Positions 42,019 through 51,870 of a DNA stretch of 64,000 nucleotides are shown in pieces; the stretch's first letter is position 1; every line of letters starts with the position of its first letter. Source of the DNA: Chitinivibrionales bacterium (GTDB taxonomy: Bacteria > Fibrobacterota > Chitinivibrionia > Chitinivibrionales > JANQEN01); contig JANQEN010000188.1 of assembly GCA_028278335.1 (NCBI GenBank), positions 62,001 to 126,000 of the forward strand. The letters are read 5' to 3'. The notes below the pieces were generated by a model. It saw nothing but the letters and a program-made list of their open reading frames with translations, searched no databases and had not been told where the DNA came from. The position numbers were made by a program, and so were the translations under genes.

Positions 42019-43248
42019 ATGTCACATCGCACAAGCATTCAGGTACTATTTTTTCTACTGTTTCTTTTCTTAATAGCACCAGCCAAAGATCTTTTTGTTG
42101 TCATTGATTCATTGAGTGGAAAAGCAGAGGTACAACGGGCAGGTCAACACAAATGGCAAATAATCAAACGGGGTACGAGGCTGCATAATAACGACATATT
42201 GCGGGTTCTTGACAAATCGTTGGCGTGCATAAAGTGGCAAAATGGCAATACGCTCTATGTTAATTCTAAATCGCAAATACTTATTAATCTTCACCAGGAT
42301 ACCAGTCACAATAAGTTTTCCAATTATGCAACGGTCTTTTTTGGTGCGATTTACTTTATTATCAAGAAATCTCTTCCCAAGGCACTCACCGCCAGTTATG
42401 ACACAAAGGTCTATACACCAACAGCAGTCATTGCCATTCGAGGAACCTCTTTTTCTGTAAAAGTTAAAAAGGAGAATGGTGACACCCGTGTGGGGGTAAT
42501 CAATGGTACAGTTTTGGTTAAAAATATTCTTAAGAGCCAATCCATGTTTCTCTCTTCAGCTTTTCAGACTGATGTCACTCTAAACACAGACCCTATTATT
42601 CCAATCCCCTTACTTAAAGCGGATATTGATGAACTTAAAACTTGGGTACCTGCTCATGTTATTGCAGCGGAGATGAAAAAGCAGATCGATCAAGCCAAAC
42701 GCGATTATCTTACTATCACTGGAAAGTTGGAAAACAAGATCGTTGTTGTTCCCTTTAAAAACAAATCAGGTTATAAGGGATCCTGGAAAATCAGTGACAA
42801 TATCGCCACTGCTTTGGCACAACACATTTCCATTGCTAATCGCATGCCCTGCTCACCAGCACCAGAGTCGGACAAAAAGCTTGAGCCCATTGCCGTGGGT
42901 GTAAAAAACAAGGCACGACTAGTCATTGCTGGGGAGATCAAAAAATTCGATATCATTAAAAGAGCAGAGATCACCGCTTCTGCTGACAAATATCGAGAGC
43001 TTTCGATTGCCAATGTCTGTATCGAGTTTCAGCTAATCGATGCAGAAAACAAGATGTTACTCTATAAGAATGAAGTCTGTGGAGAGGTCTCTGGTAAAAA
43101 TAACAAAGATAATAGCTGGCAACATATCAGCACGTTGACCTTTAATTTAAAGGATCCGGCCTTTTCTTCAAGTATCATGGGAAAGGCTGTTACCCAGATG
43201 TTGGACCAGTCATCCGGGCATCTTGCGCGATACTTCGGAACAGAGTAA
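42019..43248 (+). CDS. Exported FecR-domain protein with CsgG/TolB-like C-terminal region
   Basis: A 409-residue exported protein. The signal peptide is within the first 22 residues (VLFFLLFLFLIAPAK). A FecR-like beta domain spans about residues 28-165, with the family-typical YTPTAVIAIRGTSFSVKV. Residues about 230-400 (IVVVPFKNKSGYKGSWKISD, ARLVIAGEIKKFDI, IEFQLIDAENKMLLYKNEVC) resemble the CsgG/TolB-N-type domain found in periplasmic or outer-membrane-linked proteins. Here FecR is not a sigma-factor regulator but a surface or periplasmic binding module. It has a strong promoter and an AAGGGAG ribosome-binding site. It converges on efp with two bases between the stops. Confidence 0.75.
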   Translation: MSHRTSIQVLFFLLFLFLIAPAKDLFVVIDSLSGKAEVQRAGQHKWQIIKRGTRLHNNDILRVLDKSLACIKWQNGNTLYVNSKSQILINLHQDTSHNKFSNYATVFFGAIYFIIKKSLPKALTASYDTKVYTPTAVIAIRGTSFSVKVKKENGDTRVGVINGTVLVKNILKSQSMFLSSAFQTDVTLNTDPIIPIPLLKADIDELKTWVPAHVIAAEMKKQIDQAKRDYLTITGKLENKIVVVPFKNKSGYKGSWKISDNIATALAQHISIANRMPCSPAPESDKKLEPIAVGVKNKARLVIAGEIKKFDIIKRAEITASADKYRELSIANVCIEFQLIDAENKMLLYKNEVCGEVSGKNNKDNSWQHISTLTFNLKDPAFSSSIMGKAVTQMLDQSSGHLARYFGTE

Positions 43249-43250
43249 AG

Positions 43251-43820
43251 TTACTGTTTACCCGGGCGTCCTTGATACTCACCAGTCTGAGTATTTATAA
43301 TCAAGGTGTCATCCTGTTGAACAAACATCGGGACCTGTACTGTTATTCCGGTTTCCAGTTTTGCTGGCTTTGTAACATTACCCGATGCAGTTGCCCCCTT
43401 AATTGATGGTTCCGTTTCAACAACTTTCAACTTAACGGTGTTGGCCACACTCACACCAATGGGTTTGTCATCATAGGTTTGCACTTTGCATGGTGTGTTA
43501 GGAAGCAGATAGCCAATTACATCCTCAATCTCTTCCTGTTTCATAGATATCTGTTCATAGGTTTCTTGGTTCATGAACCAGAATTCTTCACCATCCTGAT
43601 ATAAAAATTCATAATCATCCTCACCAATAAAGGCTTTTTCCACCTTATCATCGGAACGAAAACGAACTTCAGCCTGTTGACCGGTTATAATATTCCGTAG
43701 TTTGGCCGGTATTGAATTGGATCCCCTCCCTGACATGGTGAATCGAAAATCGACAACCTTGAAGGGCTCCTTATTATGAATAATTACCATACCTTTGCGT
43801 ATTTGTGTTGCTGATAACAT
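43251..43820 (-). CDS. efp: Translation elongation factor P
   Basis: Relieves ribosome stalling at polyproline. The 189 residues comprise the KOW-like N-terminal domain (SATQIRKGMVIIHNKEPFKV) and two OB domains, ending VPMFVQQDDTLIINTQTGEY. The tip of the first domain, which reaches the peptidyl-transferase centre and is normally PGKG with a modified lysine, reads SGRGSNS here, with arginine at the tip. Arginine-type EF-Ps are known to be rhamnosylated by EarP in some bacteria; no earP is in the window. I chose the ATG at 43820 because GAGAGG lies seven bases upstream, whereas the ATG at 43826 would touch it. Confidence 0.93.
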   Translation of the reverse strand: MLSATQIRKGMVIIHNKEPFKVVDFRFTMSGRGSNSIPAKLRNIITGQQAEVRFRSDDKVEKAFIGEDDYEFLYQDGEEFWFMNQETYEQISMKQEEIEDVIGYLLPNTPCKVQTYDDKPIGVSVANTVKLKVVETEPSIKGATASGNVTKPAKLETGITVQVPMFVQQDDTLIINTQTGEYQGRPGKQ

Positions 43821-43983
43821 GTACATACCTCTCTTAGAAATGAAAGTACTAATAAGGTATAAAATAAATTGGTGCGTCCAAAAAAAGCAGCTGTGAATTC
43901 CACTTGAACACTGACCATAATCATACTATAATCAAATACATAAAAATTAAACTCTCTTTATCTACTTCAAACAAGGACCTATT

Positions 43984-44202
43984 ATGAATCAGGACCTTCT
44001 TATTACCTATCTAATTAATTTCATGTACACGCTATTACGAGCTCTGACCTATGCTGTTGGTTGCTTTCTTGCCTGGCGTGCCTTTGATATTTTGGATAAG
44101 GTTGACATTCGCAAAGAGATCACCGACAACAAAAATATTGGCTGGGCTATTATGATAGCCGCGATTTTTGGTGGCTTAGCCTATGTAATTGGTCAAATGT
44201 AA
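43984..44202 (+). CDS. Small DUF350-like membrane protein
   Basis: A 72-residue protein with two membrane helices (about residues 8-30 and 52-71). Between them is a short charged loop, FDILDKVDIRKEITDNKN. This resembles one half of the DUF350 family (KxIxxxNxA-type loop). It is probably an inner-membrane protein of unknown role. AAGGA lies seven bases before the ATG. It precedes the transglycosylase gene by 50 bases and may share its transcript. Confidence 0.65.
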   Translation: MNQDLLITYLINFMYTLLRALTYAVGCFLAWRAFDILDKVDIRKEITDNKNIGWAIMIAAIFGGLAYVIGQM

Positions 44203-44252
44203 TTTAATTTCTCTTCAATTTTTTAATGATGAATTGCCAAGGTATCTCTTCT

Positions 44253-44999
44253 ATGCGTTACAGAGCCCCAATAGTATTGTCCATGGTAATAATTGCTATA
44301 ATGATTTTAACAGGTTGTAGTTCAAATCAGTCAGATAAGAGCACAACAAGGGCTTCAGAAACCTTAACAGATACTACCAGTAAAGACAGTGTGGTACAAA
44401 AAGACTCGCGGGACAGCTCGAAAAAATTAAAAAAGAGAAAAGCTCAAATATTAGAAAGTGCCCGACAAAATCGATTGTTCAATGCCGAAAAGTGGCTTAA
44501 AAGTGATTACGCTTTTTTTAAACGTCCCAAACCGGGACGCATTTCAGAGTACGACCATATTATTAAAAAGATGGCTCGACGTTATGGTTTTGATTGGCGC
44601 TTAATAGCTGCGCAAATATATACGGAAAGCAATTTTCGAAATGCAGCTAAAAGCCATGTTGGCGCCACTGGACTCATGCAAATCATGCCAGGAACAGCCA
44701 AATTTATGGGATATGATCCAAAGTTAATGATCAAGCCCGAAGTTAACATTGCGGTTGGCTGTCTCTATGATCAGAGGATGTACAGCCTTTGGAAAAGGCA
44801 AACCACCGACTACAACCGGTTAGCCTTTGCCTTGGCCAGTTATAATGCTGGCCGTGGCCGTGTTCTTCGCTCTTATAGCACCAAAGACTCTATAACAACT
44901 TGGGAAAAGGTACACCCAAACTTGCCTGAAGAGACTCAATCCTATGTCCATAAAATTTATTTAAAGCACGAATTCTATTCGAAATATCTATTGCCATAA
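44253..44999 (+). CDS. Lytic transglycosylase lipoprotein (SLT/MltC-like)
   Basis: Cleaves peptidoglycan glycan strands. The 248-residue product has a lipoprotein signal with lipobox ILTGC near residue 27. A Ser/Thr/Lys-rich linker follows, then an SLT domain (about residues 105-245): catalytic glutamate in AAQIYTESNFRN, then GATGLMQIMPGTAKFMGYD, NIAVGCLYDQ and ALASYNAGRGRV. All family motifs are intact. I chose the ATG at 44253, preceded by AAGGT; upstream ATGs at 44226 and 44229 would add nine residues before the signal peptide. It ends in a strong terminator. Confidence 0.92.
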   Translation: MRYRAPIVLSMVIIAIMILTGCSSNQSDKSTTRASETLTDTTSKDSVVQKDSRDSSKKLKKRKAQILESARQNRLFNAEKWLKSDYAFFKRPKPGRISEYDHIIKKMARRYGFDWRLIAAQIYTESNFRNAAKSHVGATGLMQIMPGTAKFMGYDPKLMIKPEVNIAVGCLYDQRMYSLWKRQTTDYNRLAFALASYNAGRGRVLRSYSTKDSITTWEKVHPNLPEETQSYVHKIYLKHEFYSKYLLP

Positions 45000-45001
45000 A
45001 A

Positions 45002-45029
45002 AAATCCGAAGCATTGCTGCTTCGGATTT
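45002..45029. terminator. Hairpin terminator between convergent genes
   Basis: A 12-bp perfect stem, AAATCCGAAGCA/TGCTTCGGATTT, around TTGC. It lies three bases past the transglycosylase stop and 30 bases past the porin-like gene's stop on the other strand, so it is likely bidirectional. Confidence 0.9.
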
Positions 45030-45059
45030 ATCCTCATATCTTAGGTAGCTTTAACGCTA

Positions 45060-46355
45060 CTAAAACTCAAAATTGGCACCAAGACCTAAATAACGGAATC
45101 GTCCACCTTTTCTGTACTCATCACCCCAACGGAAGAATCCAATCTCAGGAGTGAGATTGAATGTTTCAAAAAGAGTAACTGTAGCTTGAAAATATCCGGC
45201 ATCCCTATCACTCCACAAATTTTGAAATTCATTATAAGTATGCGTCACAGTTTGAAAGCCATAACCAGCTTCAAAATAGAGGAAATCTGTAGGCTTCACT
45301 TTAATAACACCAGCATATTGTACCATTGTTGCATTTCTTAATTCATATCCTATAACTTCACCTGTTTGATCATCCAAAATCACCTGATAATAGGGAAGAT
45401 ATATATCTCGAGTTTTTGGATCGGTTCCACTACCTCGCCACTCCCAACGGTTTCCAACTGCAATACTATAAGCTCCAGGATTTTGAGATAGTGAGAATGT
45501 CCCATCAAGATATACAGGACCTATTTTAAAACCGGCGTCACCAGAAAGTACAAAACAATTAATTGGTACTCTGATTGAATCTTTGGGTATTGAAGGATCT
45601 GTTCTTAGTAAGGAATAGAAACGTTGAAAACCACAAGCACCTTTTGCTCTAAGACCAAAAATACCAGACTCAAGATTGAATTCAGCTCCGGCTTCAACCT
45701 TTGGAGCCTTTGTTTCAACTTCAGATTCAAGTTCATTACCTCTAAACCCAATAATAACGGTATCTGGTTTAATAATAGCTAGTTGTCCCTTCAAATTGAC
45801 ACTGGTAGAAAGCTCGCCTCCCAAATCAGCTCGAATCATAGGACTTCTACCTGTATAAGTACAACCCAAATTGGTCAGAGAATTCTTATCATAAAATGCT
45901 TGCTCACTGATTAAATGGTTGACAACCGCATAATCCTGACCAAGAAGTAGTGAAAACATATCTGAAAATTGAATCTGTCCAAACCACTTCCTCATATAGA
46001 AAAATATGGCTTCTCTCTTGAGGTATTTCATCCCTGTTGCACCAGAAAGAGTTGCATCATAAACATTCTTTTTTAACCCCATTTCAACGCAACCAGTAAT
46101 CCTATCACCTTTAATCTTAAATCCAAATTTACCATGTGGTACCCAGGAATTTTGATATACCGGCAATGAATCAGCACCCAAAACAACAGAAGTATCATTA
46201 CCATTAATATTTATTTCAACAGTATCTTCATACCATCGCTCACGTTGGTCCCACCACATCCCTAAATGGATATCGCCATAGAGATCAAAATCAACAACCG
46301 CCATAGTCGGGGTTGCACAAAGTAAAGCTAACAATACAAGAACAAGCTTCTTCAT
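45060..46355 (-). CDS. Predicted outer-membrane porin-like barrel
   Basis: A 431-residue protein with a clear signal peptide (MKKLVLVLLALLCATPTMA). The mature part starts DFDLYGDIHLGMWWDQRER, which is very like porins, and ends in a phenylalanine-terminated strand (RYLGLGANFEF), the usual signal for outer-membrane assembly. The interior alternates strands and short charged loops, as in FQATVTLFETFNLTPEIGFF. It is likely a general or substrate-specific channel. AAGGAGG precedes the ATG by ten bases. It appears to be a single-gene unit. Confidence 0.75.
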   Translation of the reverse strand: MKKLVLVLLALLCATPTMAVVDFDLYGDIHLGMWWDQRERWYEDTVEININGNDTSVVLGADSLPVYQNSWVPHGKFGFKIKGDRITGCVEMGLKKNVYDATLSGATGMKYLKREAIFFYMRKWFGQIQFSDMFSLLLGQDYAVVNHLISEQAFYDKNSLTNLGCTYTGRSPMIRADLGGELSTSVNLKGQLAIIKPDTVIIGFRGNELESEVETKAPKVEAGAEFNLESGIFGLRAKGACGFQRFYSLLRTDPSIPKDSIRVPINCFVLSGDAGFKIGPVYLDGTFSLSQNPGAYSIAVGNRWEWRGSGTDPKTRDIYLPYYQVILDDQTGEVIGYELRNATMVQYAGVIKVKPTDFLYFEAGYGFQTVTHTYNEFQNLWSDRDAGYFQATVTLFETFNLTPEIGFFRWGDEYRKGGRFRYLGLGANFEF

Positions 46356-46881
46356 AGGTTAACATCCTCCTTTTACATATGCAAAAATTGAATTATTTTT
46401 CTAGATTTTAAGATTGATGAAACAGTAGAACACCTAAAAACTTTCACATAAAACCTCCCCTCAAGCTTAGGCATACTGATCTACTACCCCCTTGGCACCT
46501 GCATAATCGCCATATCACTGTTTTGCAAAATATATTGAGAGCAAAACCACCCGTTATTGCTTCTTTGCAAAGCTGCTTTTGTGTTTTTTCTTATATATAA
46601 ATAGCTTATTTTTTGAAAAAATAAAGCTTTGCCAGGTTCAAAATATGTATAGCAAAGATTCAGTGTCAATGAATATTTTCTGATTCTTTTGCGCTATTTG
46701 TTAATTATTTAGCAGTATAATTGGCTATTTCATATTTTTTATACATAATTTGTATAAAAAAGATAAATTTTTACTATATTATACTACTAGAAGGGAAGAA
46801 TTCCTGTTTAGGGGGCGGCTGCATAAAAAAGTTGCTAATACAAATTTTCAATAACAATACTCTATAAAGCTGGGAGGCCTT
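46356..46881. other. 526-bp divergent intergenic region
   Basis: Separates the porin-like gene (minus) from the first C25 peptidase gene (plus) and must contain both promoters. A TTGTAT (46750) and TATATT (46775) pair with 19-base spacing is a weak candidate for the peptidase. Short frames here lack ribosome-binding sites and protein-like composition. Confidence 0.45.
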
Positions 46882-49254
46882 ATGGTTAAGAAATGTTTAG
46901 TCCTACTCATCATTCCTGTATTGCTTTTTGCAACGGAATTGACACAAACCTATACCTTTACACAACCGAAAATTGATGGTGATCAGCTGACCATGGAAGG
47001 GTGTCAACCTTCCTACGATGCCTTTGCACCTCGTTTGGCTATTAAACCGGTGAGCCTTTTGCTCCCAGCCGGTCAAGTGGCAGTCTCCTTTGATGTTGCC
47101 TATGGTGAACCGGTAAAACTTAAAAACTCACAATACATTGCACCATTCTTGCCCGGTGGTATTATCAGCAAGCCACCACCAGCAGACTATTACACAAAGA
47201 CAGCTGGCGTTTACAGTGTTGACGCATTTTTGCCTGCAGAGATAAAATCACCGAAGTTTTTCACCCAATATCGCTATGGCCACTCAATATTTTCAGCGAA
47301 TCTTCGTCCTGTTCAATACAATGCTGTTACTGGCGAAGTTCAATTTTACCAAAGTATTACTGTAAAAGTAACCACGGCAAAAGCAAAAAATAGCCAGATG
47401 CCTTTTAGATTCTCACCATTTATTAAAAGCCAATTGGCATTAGAGGTTGATAACCCTGAAGCATTAGAGGGTATTCCTTACACTATCAGAGATGCAGATG
47501 ACTATGATTATGCGATTATCACAACCAATGCGCTGAAAAATTCCTGGGATTCCTTTGTTGCCTTCAATAAAAGAAGAGGATTAAAATCTAAAATACATGC
47601 AATTGAAGAAATTAATAGCTCAAGCTCTGGATCTAAACCAGAGGACAAGCTTAAAAATTTTCTTATTAAACAATACAAAGATCACAAAATTACTTATGTA
47701 ATGCTTGGTGGTGATGACAATTTTGGCACCAACAGAAAACCCTTATCAACAGCTATCACTCATAAAGGCTATTCTGCTGCATTTAAGGATTATGGAACCG
47801 ATCCCATATCTGATAAAGATATTGCCGCAGACATGTTTTATGAAACATTGGATGGTCAGGAGCTTAAGGACCTTGAATGGGAACTCTATGCAGCGCGTTT
47901 TCCCGCAGATAATGCAACTGAGCTTAAACGGATGATCGACAAAACCATAGCCTACTCAGAAAAGCCTGTTAATTCAGCCCTTAAGAAATCGGTTCTTGCC
48001 GGTGAAAAATTATGGGCCAATATCCATGGTGGTACCTGCTATGGTATTGATTGTATGAAACTCCTTAAGGGAAAAAGTACAAAGTATTACGAAACAAACT
48101 GTTTTGACAATAGCTGGTCTCACACAGAACTTAAAGAACGCAGCTCCAGTTGGACAAAAAATAGACTTATTGGCCTCATGAATGACGGAATCCATATTGT
48201 AAACCATCTGGGACACTCCAATAATTTTATGATCATGAAAATGTACAAGCAGTACAATGATGTGCAAAAGCTCACCAATACTGCCTATTGGATCGGTTTT
48301 ACAGAAGGATGCTATTGTGGTTGTTGGGATAATAGAAAAATCTCCTTTAATGCAAGTATAAATACTGGCCATTACAATCATTCCTCACAAGATTGTATTG
48401 CCGAAGAATTTACTGTAGGAACAAGTAAAGGTGCGGTGGCCTTTGTAAGTAACACCCGTTTTGGCCTTGGCGACAATGGAAGAGCAAGTCGTGAGGGTAC
48501 TGATGGATCAAGTATTCGCATTCAGCGCTTCTTTTGGGATGGTCTTTTTGACAAAAAAATGCATCACATTGCTGTAATGCTGGCTTACTCAAAGTGGATC
48601 AACAAAACACCAATTCTTAATACCAATGTTAATGCTGAGCCCTACTTTGGTCAGCTAACTTACTGCGCTTATCAAGTAAACTGTCTTGGTGATCCAGCGC
48701 TCTCTGTTTGGACCTCGACTCCAAAGACCTTTACTGAGCTGCCTGCTTATTCTATAAAGAATAAGGTTTTTGAGATGGACACCAAAAATCCTTACACTTG
48801 GGTCGCTCTTCTTGATAAGGACGATAAAATTATCGCATCACAGCAGAGTGGCACTGATGGTAAAATTAAAATTGAAGATTTACCACTAGTTGATTATCTC
48901 ACCAAAAACCCACGGGCTGACCTAAAAGTTAATATTAAAGCACATAACTACAAGCCTTTTAGTGGTGATGTCACTGCAATTGCCCTTAACAGGATAAGTG
49001 CTTTGCAAAACCTTTCAGTTGTTTCAGCTCACAACAAGGTTAAAATCAATTATAGTATTCCTCAAGCCTCACGAGTATCAATTTCCCTCTTCAATGCTAA
49101 GGGAAGTGAGCTTAAATCAGTGGTTAAGGGATTACAGAGTGGTGGGACCTATTCATTACAGGTTAAAACTGATGATCTCAGTAGCGGAATCTATTATGTA
49201 CGTGCTGCTATAAATAATGCACAGGTCACTGAAAAAATTATGGTTACTAAATAG
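46882..49254 (+). CDS. Gingipain-like C25 cysteine peptidase, paralogue 1
   Basis: Secreted cysteine peptidase of family C25, 790 residues. Layout: signal peptide (MVKKCLVLLIIPVLLFA), a propeptide-like region (about 20-200) ending SPFIKSQLALEVDNPEAL, and the catalytic domain (about 205-620). The catalytic histidine is likely in VNHLGHSNNFMIMK and the cysteine in GFTEGCYCGCWDN. Further conserved text is VMLGGDDNFG and AFVSNTRFGLGDNGRAS. The last 80 residues form a Por/T9SS-type sorting domain (ISLFNAKGSELKSVV, GIYYVRAAI, KIMVTK), so it should be exported to the surface. GGGAGG precedes the ATG. It is the first of three tandem copies; true gingipains cleave after Arg or Lys, but specificity here is unknown. 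Confidence 0.85.
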   Translation: MVKKCLVLLIIPVLLFATELTQTYTFTQPKIDGDQLTMEGCQPSYDAFAPRLAIKPVSLLLPAGQVAVSFDVAYGEPVKLKNSQYIAPFLPGGIISKPPPADYYTKTAGVYSVDAFLPAEIKSPKFFTQYRYGHSIFSANLRPVQYNAVTGEVQFYQSITVKVTTAKAKNSQMPFRFSPFIKSQLALEVDNPEALEGIPYTIRDADDYDYAIITTNALKNSWDSFVAFNKRRGLKSKIHAIEEINSSSSGSKPEDKLKNFLIKQYKDHKITYVMLGGDDNFGTNRKPLSTAITHKGYSAAFKDYGTDPISDKDIAADMFYETLDGQELKDLEWELYAARFPADNATELKRMIDKTIAYSEKPVNSALKKSVLAGEKLWANIHGGTCYGIDCMKLLKGKSTKYYETNCFDNSWSHTELKERSSSWTKNRLIGLMNDGIHIVNHLGHSNNFMIMKMYKQYNDVQKLTNTAYWIGFTEGCYCGCWDNRKISFNASINTGHYNHSSQDCIAEEFTVGTSKGAVAFVSNTRFGLGDNGRASREGTDGSSIRIQRFFWDGLFDKKMHHIAVMLAYSKWINKTPILNTNVNAEPYFGQLTYCAYQVNCLGDPALSVWTSTPKTFTELPAYSIKNKVFEMDTKNPYTWVALLDKDDKIIASQQSGTDGKIKIEDLPLVDYLTKNPRADLKVNIKAHNYKPFSGDVTAIALNRISALQNLSVVSAHNKVKINYSIPQASRVSISLFNAKGSELKSVVKGLQSGGTYSLQVKTDDLSSGIYYVRAAINNAQVTEKIMVTK

Positions 49255-49298
49255 GTTTAGAATAACCTATTTTACATAATATAGGACGGAAGTCTGGG

Positions 49299-49325
49299 GG
49301 GCAAAGTAAATTCCTTACTTTGCCC
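49299..49325 (+). terminator. Terminator after C25 peptidase 1
   Basis: An 11-bp stem GGGCAAAGTAA/TTACTTTGCCC with a five-base loop, followed by TTTATTTTTTTT. Textbook Rho-independent form, 44 bases after the stop. Confidence 0.92.
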
Positions 49326-49445
49326 TTTATTTTTTTTAACACTTTTTTATGCAATGGTATACATTATACATGCACTTATAATGCGCTGAAAAATCCAGGG
49401 TAGGAAAGACGATTTAAACTAAATTCATTACAAGTAGGAGGCTTT

Positions 49446-51818
49446 ATGTTAAAAAAAGCACTTGTGTTGCTCATCATCCCAACACTTTTATTTGCTGCAA
49501 AAATTTCACAAACCTATAATCTTCCCTTGCCGGAAGTGAGAAATCAAGCGATCTATTTAGAGGGCTGCCAAACTGCGGTTGTTCCCTTTGCTCCCAAAAT
49601 TCCCTCGAAGAGTGTTTCCCTAAAACTTCCCTATGGTGAAGTGGCAGTCTCCTATGATGTTATTTGTGAGGAACCGGTGGAGTTTAAGAACGCCGGGTAT
49701 ATCGCACCCTTTCGTCCTGGAGGAAGAAGATCTGCACAACCACCAAAGAATTATTACACTCGTACCTCATCTATTTATAGCGAAAATGCGTTTTACCCAG
49801 CAGAGGTAAAATCACCTAAATACGTAACTCAATATAGGTATGGGCACTCAATTTTAACAGCCAGTTTTCGTCCGGTTCAGTACAACCCGGTTACGGGCCA
49901 GATGAGAAGTTATCGTAAAGTAACAGTTGTTGTTGAGACCGAGAAAATGAAGGAAGAAAAGCCGGTTTTAAAATTTTCTCCTTTCATTAAAAGTCAGTTA
50001 GCATTAGAAATTGACAATCCCGAATCTTTAGAGGGTATTGCCTATACCCCTATAGACAAGGATGACTATGATTATGCTCTGATTACAACCAACAAGCTTA
50101 AAAATGCCTGGAATGATTTTATTGCCTTTAATAAACGTCGTGGCCTAAAAACAAAGCTCAAGACTGTTGAAGACATCAATGCCTCTATTTCCAGTGGCAG
50201 TCAAGCTGAAAAACTTAAAAAGTATTTAAAAGATGAATACGAAAAGAATAATATCACCTTTGTCATGCTCGGTGGTGACGATAACTTTGGCCCAGACAGA
50301 AAACCGCTCGCCGATGCTGTAACTCATAAAAGTTACTCTGCAGCCTTCAAAGATTATGGGACAGACCCTATCTCCGACAAAGATGTTGCCGCTGATATGT
50401 ACTACGAAACATTGGATGGGGATGAATTGGATGATTTGGAATGGGAAATCTACGCTGCCCGTTTTCCTGCTGATAATACAACCGAGCTTAATCGCATGAT
50501 TAATAAAACGATCAAATACTCGGAGCAACCAGTAACCAGTGCCATTAAAAAGGTCATTTTAGCCGGTGAAAAGGCTTGGCCCAATATCAATGGTGGCACC
50601 TGTTGGGGTAAGGACGAAATGCTTTTGCTAAAAGGAACCTGCACTCGCTGGTATACCACCAAAGGATTTGATAATTCTTTTAGCTTTACTGAACTTTATG
50701 AAGTAGACCAGAACTGGTCAAAAAATCAGTTAATTAGCGCCATAAACAGTGGAGTAAACTTTCTTAATCATGTTGGCCATTCCAACAATTTCATGATCAT
50801 GAAGTTATATAAACAATATAATGACCCACAAAAGTTAAACAATAACGCCTTTTATATTGGGTATACAACTGGCTGTTATTGTGGATGTTGGGATAATAGA
50901 AAGATCGCTTATAATGCCAGTATTAATACTGGTCACTACAATCATAGCACACAGGATTGTATTGCAGAAGAGTTTACCGTCGGTATTGACAAGGGTGCGG
51001 TTGCCTTTATCAGCAATACCCGTTTCGGCCTTGGTGATAACGGTCGGGCAAGTCAGGATGGAACAGATGGATCAAGTATCCGTTGCGAGCGCTATCTCTA
51101 TGATGGCTTCTTTAATAAGAAGATGCACCATCTTGCTGTGGCACAAGCTTATTCGAAATGGATAAATAAAACTGCCATTCTCAACACCGATGTGAATGCA
51201 AAACCCTATTATGGCCAGATGGAGTATGTCGCCTATCAAATTAATGTTCTTGGTGATCCGGCACTTTCGGTTTGGACAGAAACACCAAAGACCTTGAGTG
51301 GTGATCATCCAAAAACCATTGATGCTAATGCAACCAAATTTTCTTGGGACACTAAAAATCCTTATACAGCTGTTGCGCTTCTTGATAAGGATGATAATGT
51401 TGTTTGCTCCCAGATCACCGGTGAGGATGGAAAATTAGAGATGAGCGGTCCCGCTTTAACTGAATATCTTCCTTCTCATGCTGGAGAGAAGTTGAAGATC
51501 AATGTTAAAGCATGGAATCATAAACCCTATCAGGGTGAAGTTGCAATATCTGCTACAAACATTGTTAATGCCAATACTCATAGTTTTAATAACCTTGTGA
51601 CTATCAATGGTATTACAAAGATGGTGCAGATATCTCTTCCCACAAAGGATCAGGCTACCCTATCACTGTACAATTCAAAGGGTATCCTTATTCAATCCCA
51701 GAAGATTACTTCCCAAAAGACTCAAGTATCACTCCAAGCGATAAGTAATGGAGTATACTATCTAAGATTGCAATCTAAACATTTCCAGGTTGGTGAAAAG
51801 CTGGTTCTTTCACGGTAA
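49446..51818 (+). CDS. Gingipain-like C25 cysteine peptidase, paralogue 2
   Basis: Second copy, also 790 residues and readily alignable with the first over its whole length. It has a signal peptide (MLKKALVLLIIPTLLFAA), the propeptide with RFS-to-KFSPFIKSQLALEIDNPE, the catalytic histidine in LNHVGHSNNFMIMK and the cysteine in GYTTGCYCGCWDN. The substrate-pocket region between about residues 390 and 440 (GGTCWGKDEMLLLKG onward) differs clearly from copy 1, which suggests divergent substrate choice. The C-terminal sorting domain ends VYYLRLQ...KLVLSR. AGGAGG precedes the ATG. It has its own terminator and is separated from copy 1 by a terminator, so it is transcribed independently. Confidence 0.85.
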   Translation: MLKKALVLLIIPTLLFAAKISQTYNLPLPEVRNQAIYLEGCQTAVVPFAPKIPSKSVSLKLPYGEVAVSYDVICEEPVEFKNAGYIAPFRPGGRRSAQPPKNYYTRTSSIYSENAFYPAEVKSPKYVTQYRYGHSILTASFRPVQYNPVTGQMRSYRKVTVVVETEKMKEEKPVLKFSPFIKSQLALEIDNPESLEGIAYTPIDKDDYDYALITTNKLKNAWNDFIAFNKRRGLKTKLKTVEDINASISSGSQAEKLKKYLKDEYEKNNITFVMLGGDDNFGPDRKPLADAVTHKSYSAAFKDYGTDPISDKDVAADMYYETLDGDELDDLEWEIYAARFPADNTTELNRMINKTIKYSEQPVTSAIKKVILAGEKAWPNINGGTCWGKDEMLLLKGTCTRWYTTKGFDNSFSFTELYEVDQNWSKNQLISAINSGVNFLNHVGHSNNFMIMKLYKQYNDPQKLNNNAFYIGYTTGCYCGCWDNRKIAYNASINTGHYNHSTQDCIAEEFTVGIDKGAVAFISNTRFGLGDNGRASQDGTDGSSIRCERYLYDGFFNKKMHHLAVAQAYSKWINKTAILNTDVNAKPYYGQMEYVAYQINVLGDPALSVWTETPKTLSGDHPKTIDANATKFSWDTKNPYTAVALLDKDDNVVCSQITGEDGKLEMSGPALTEYLPSHAGEKLKINVKAWNHKPYQGEVAISATNIVNANTHSFNNLVTINGITKMVQISLPTKDQATLSLYNSKGILIQSQKITSQKTQVSLQAISNGVYYLRLQSKHFQVGEKLVLSR

Positions 51819-51843
51819 CAACCTATTCGATAAGTATTTAAAT

Positions 51844-51870
51844 GGCAAAGAGATAAATGATCTCTTTGCC
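51844..51870 (+). terminator. Terminator after C25 peptidase 2
   Basis: An 11-bp stem GGCAAAGAGAT/ATCTCTTTGCC with a five-base loop, then TTTTTTTA. It lies 25 bases after the stop. Confidence 0.92.

Noticed and set aside
46484-46669. 61-residue minus-strand frame in the divergent region
   Set aside because: No ribosome-binding site, no recognisable features; likely chance.
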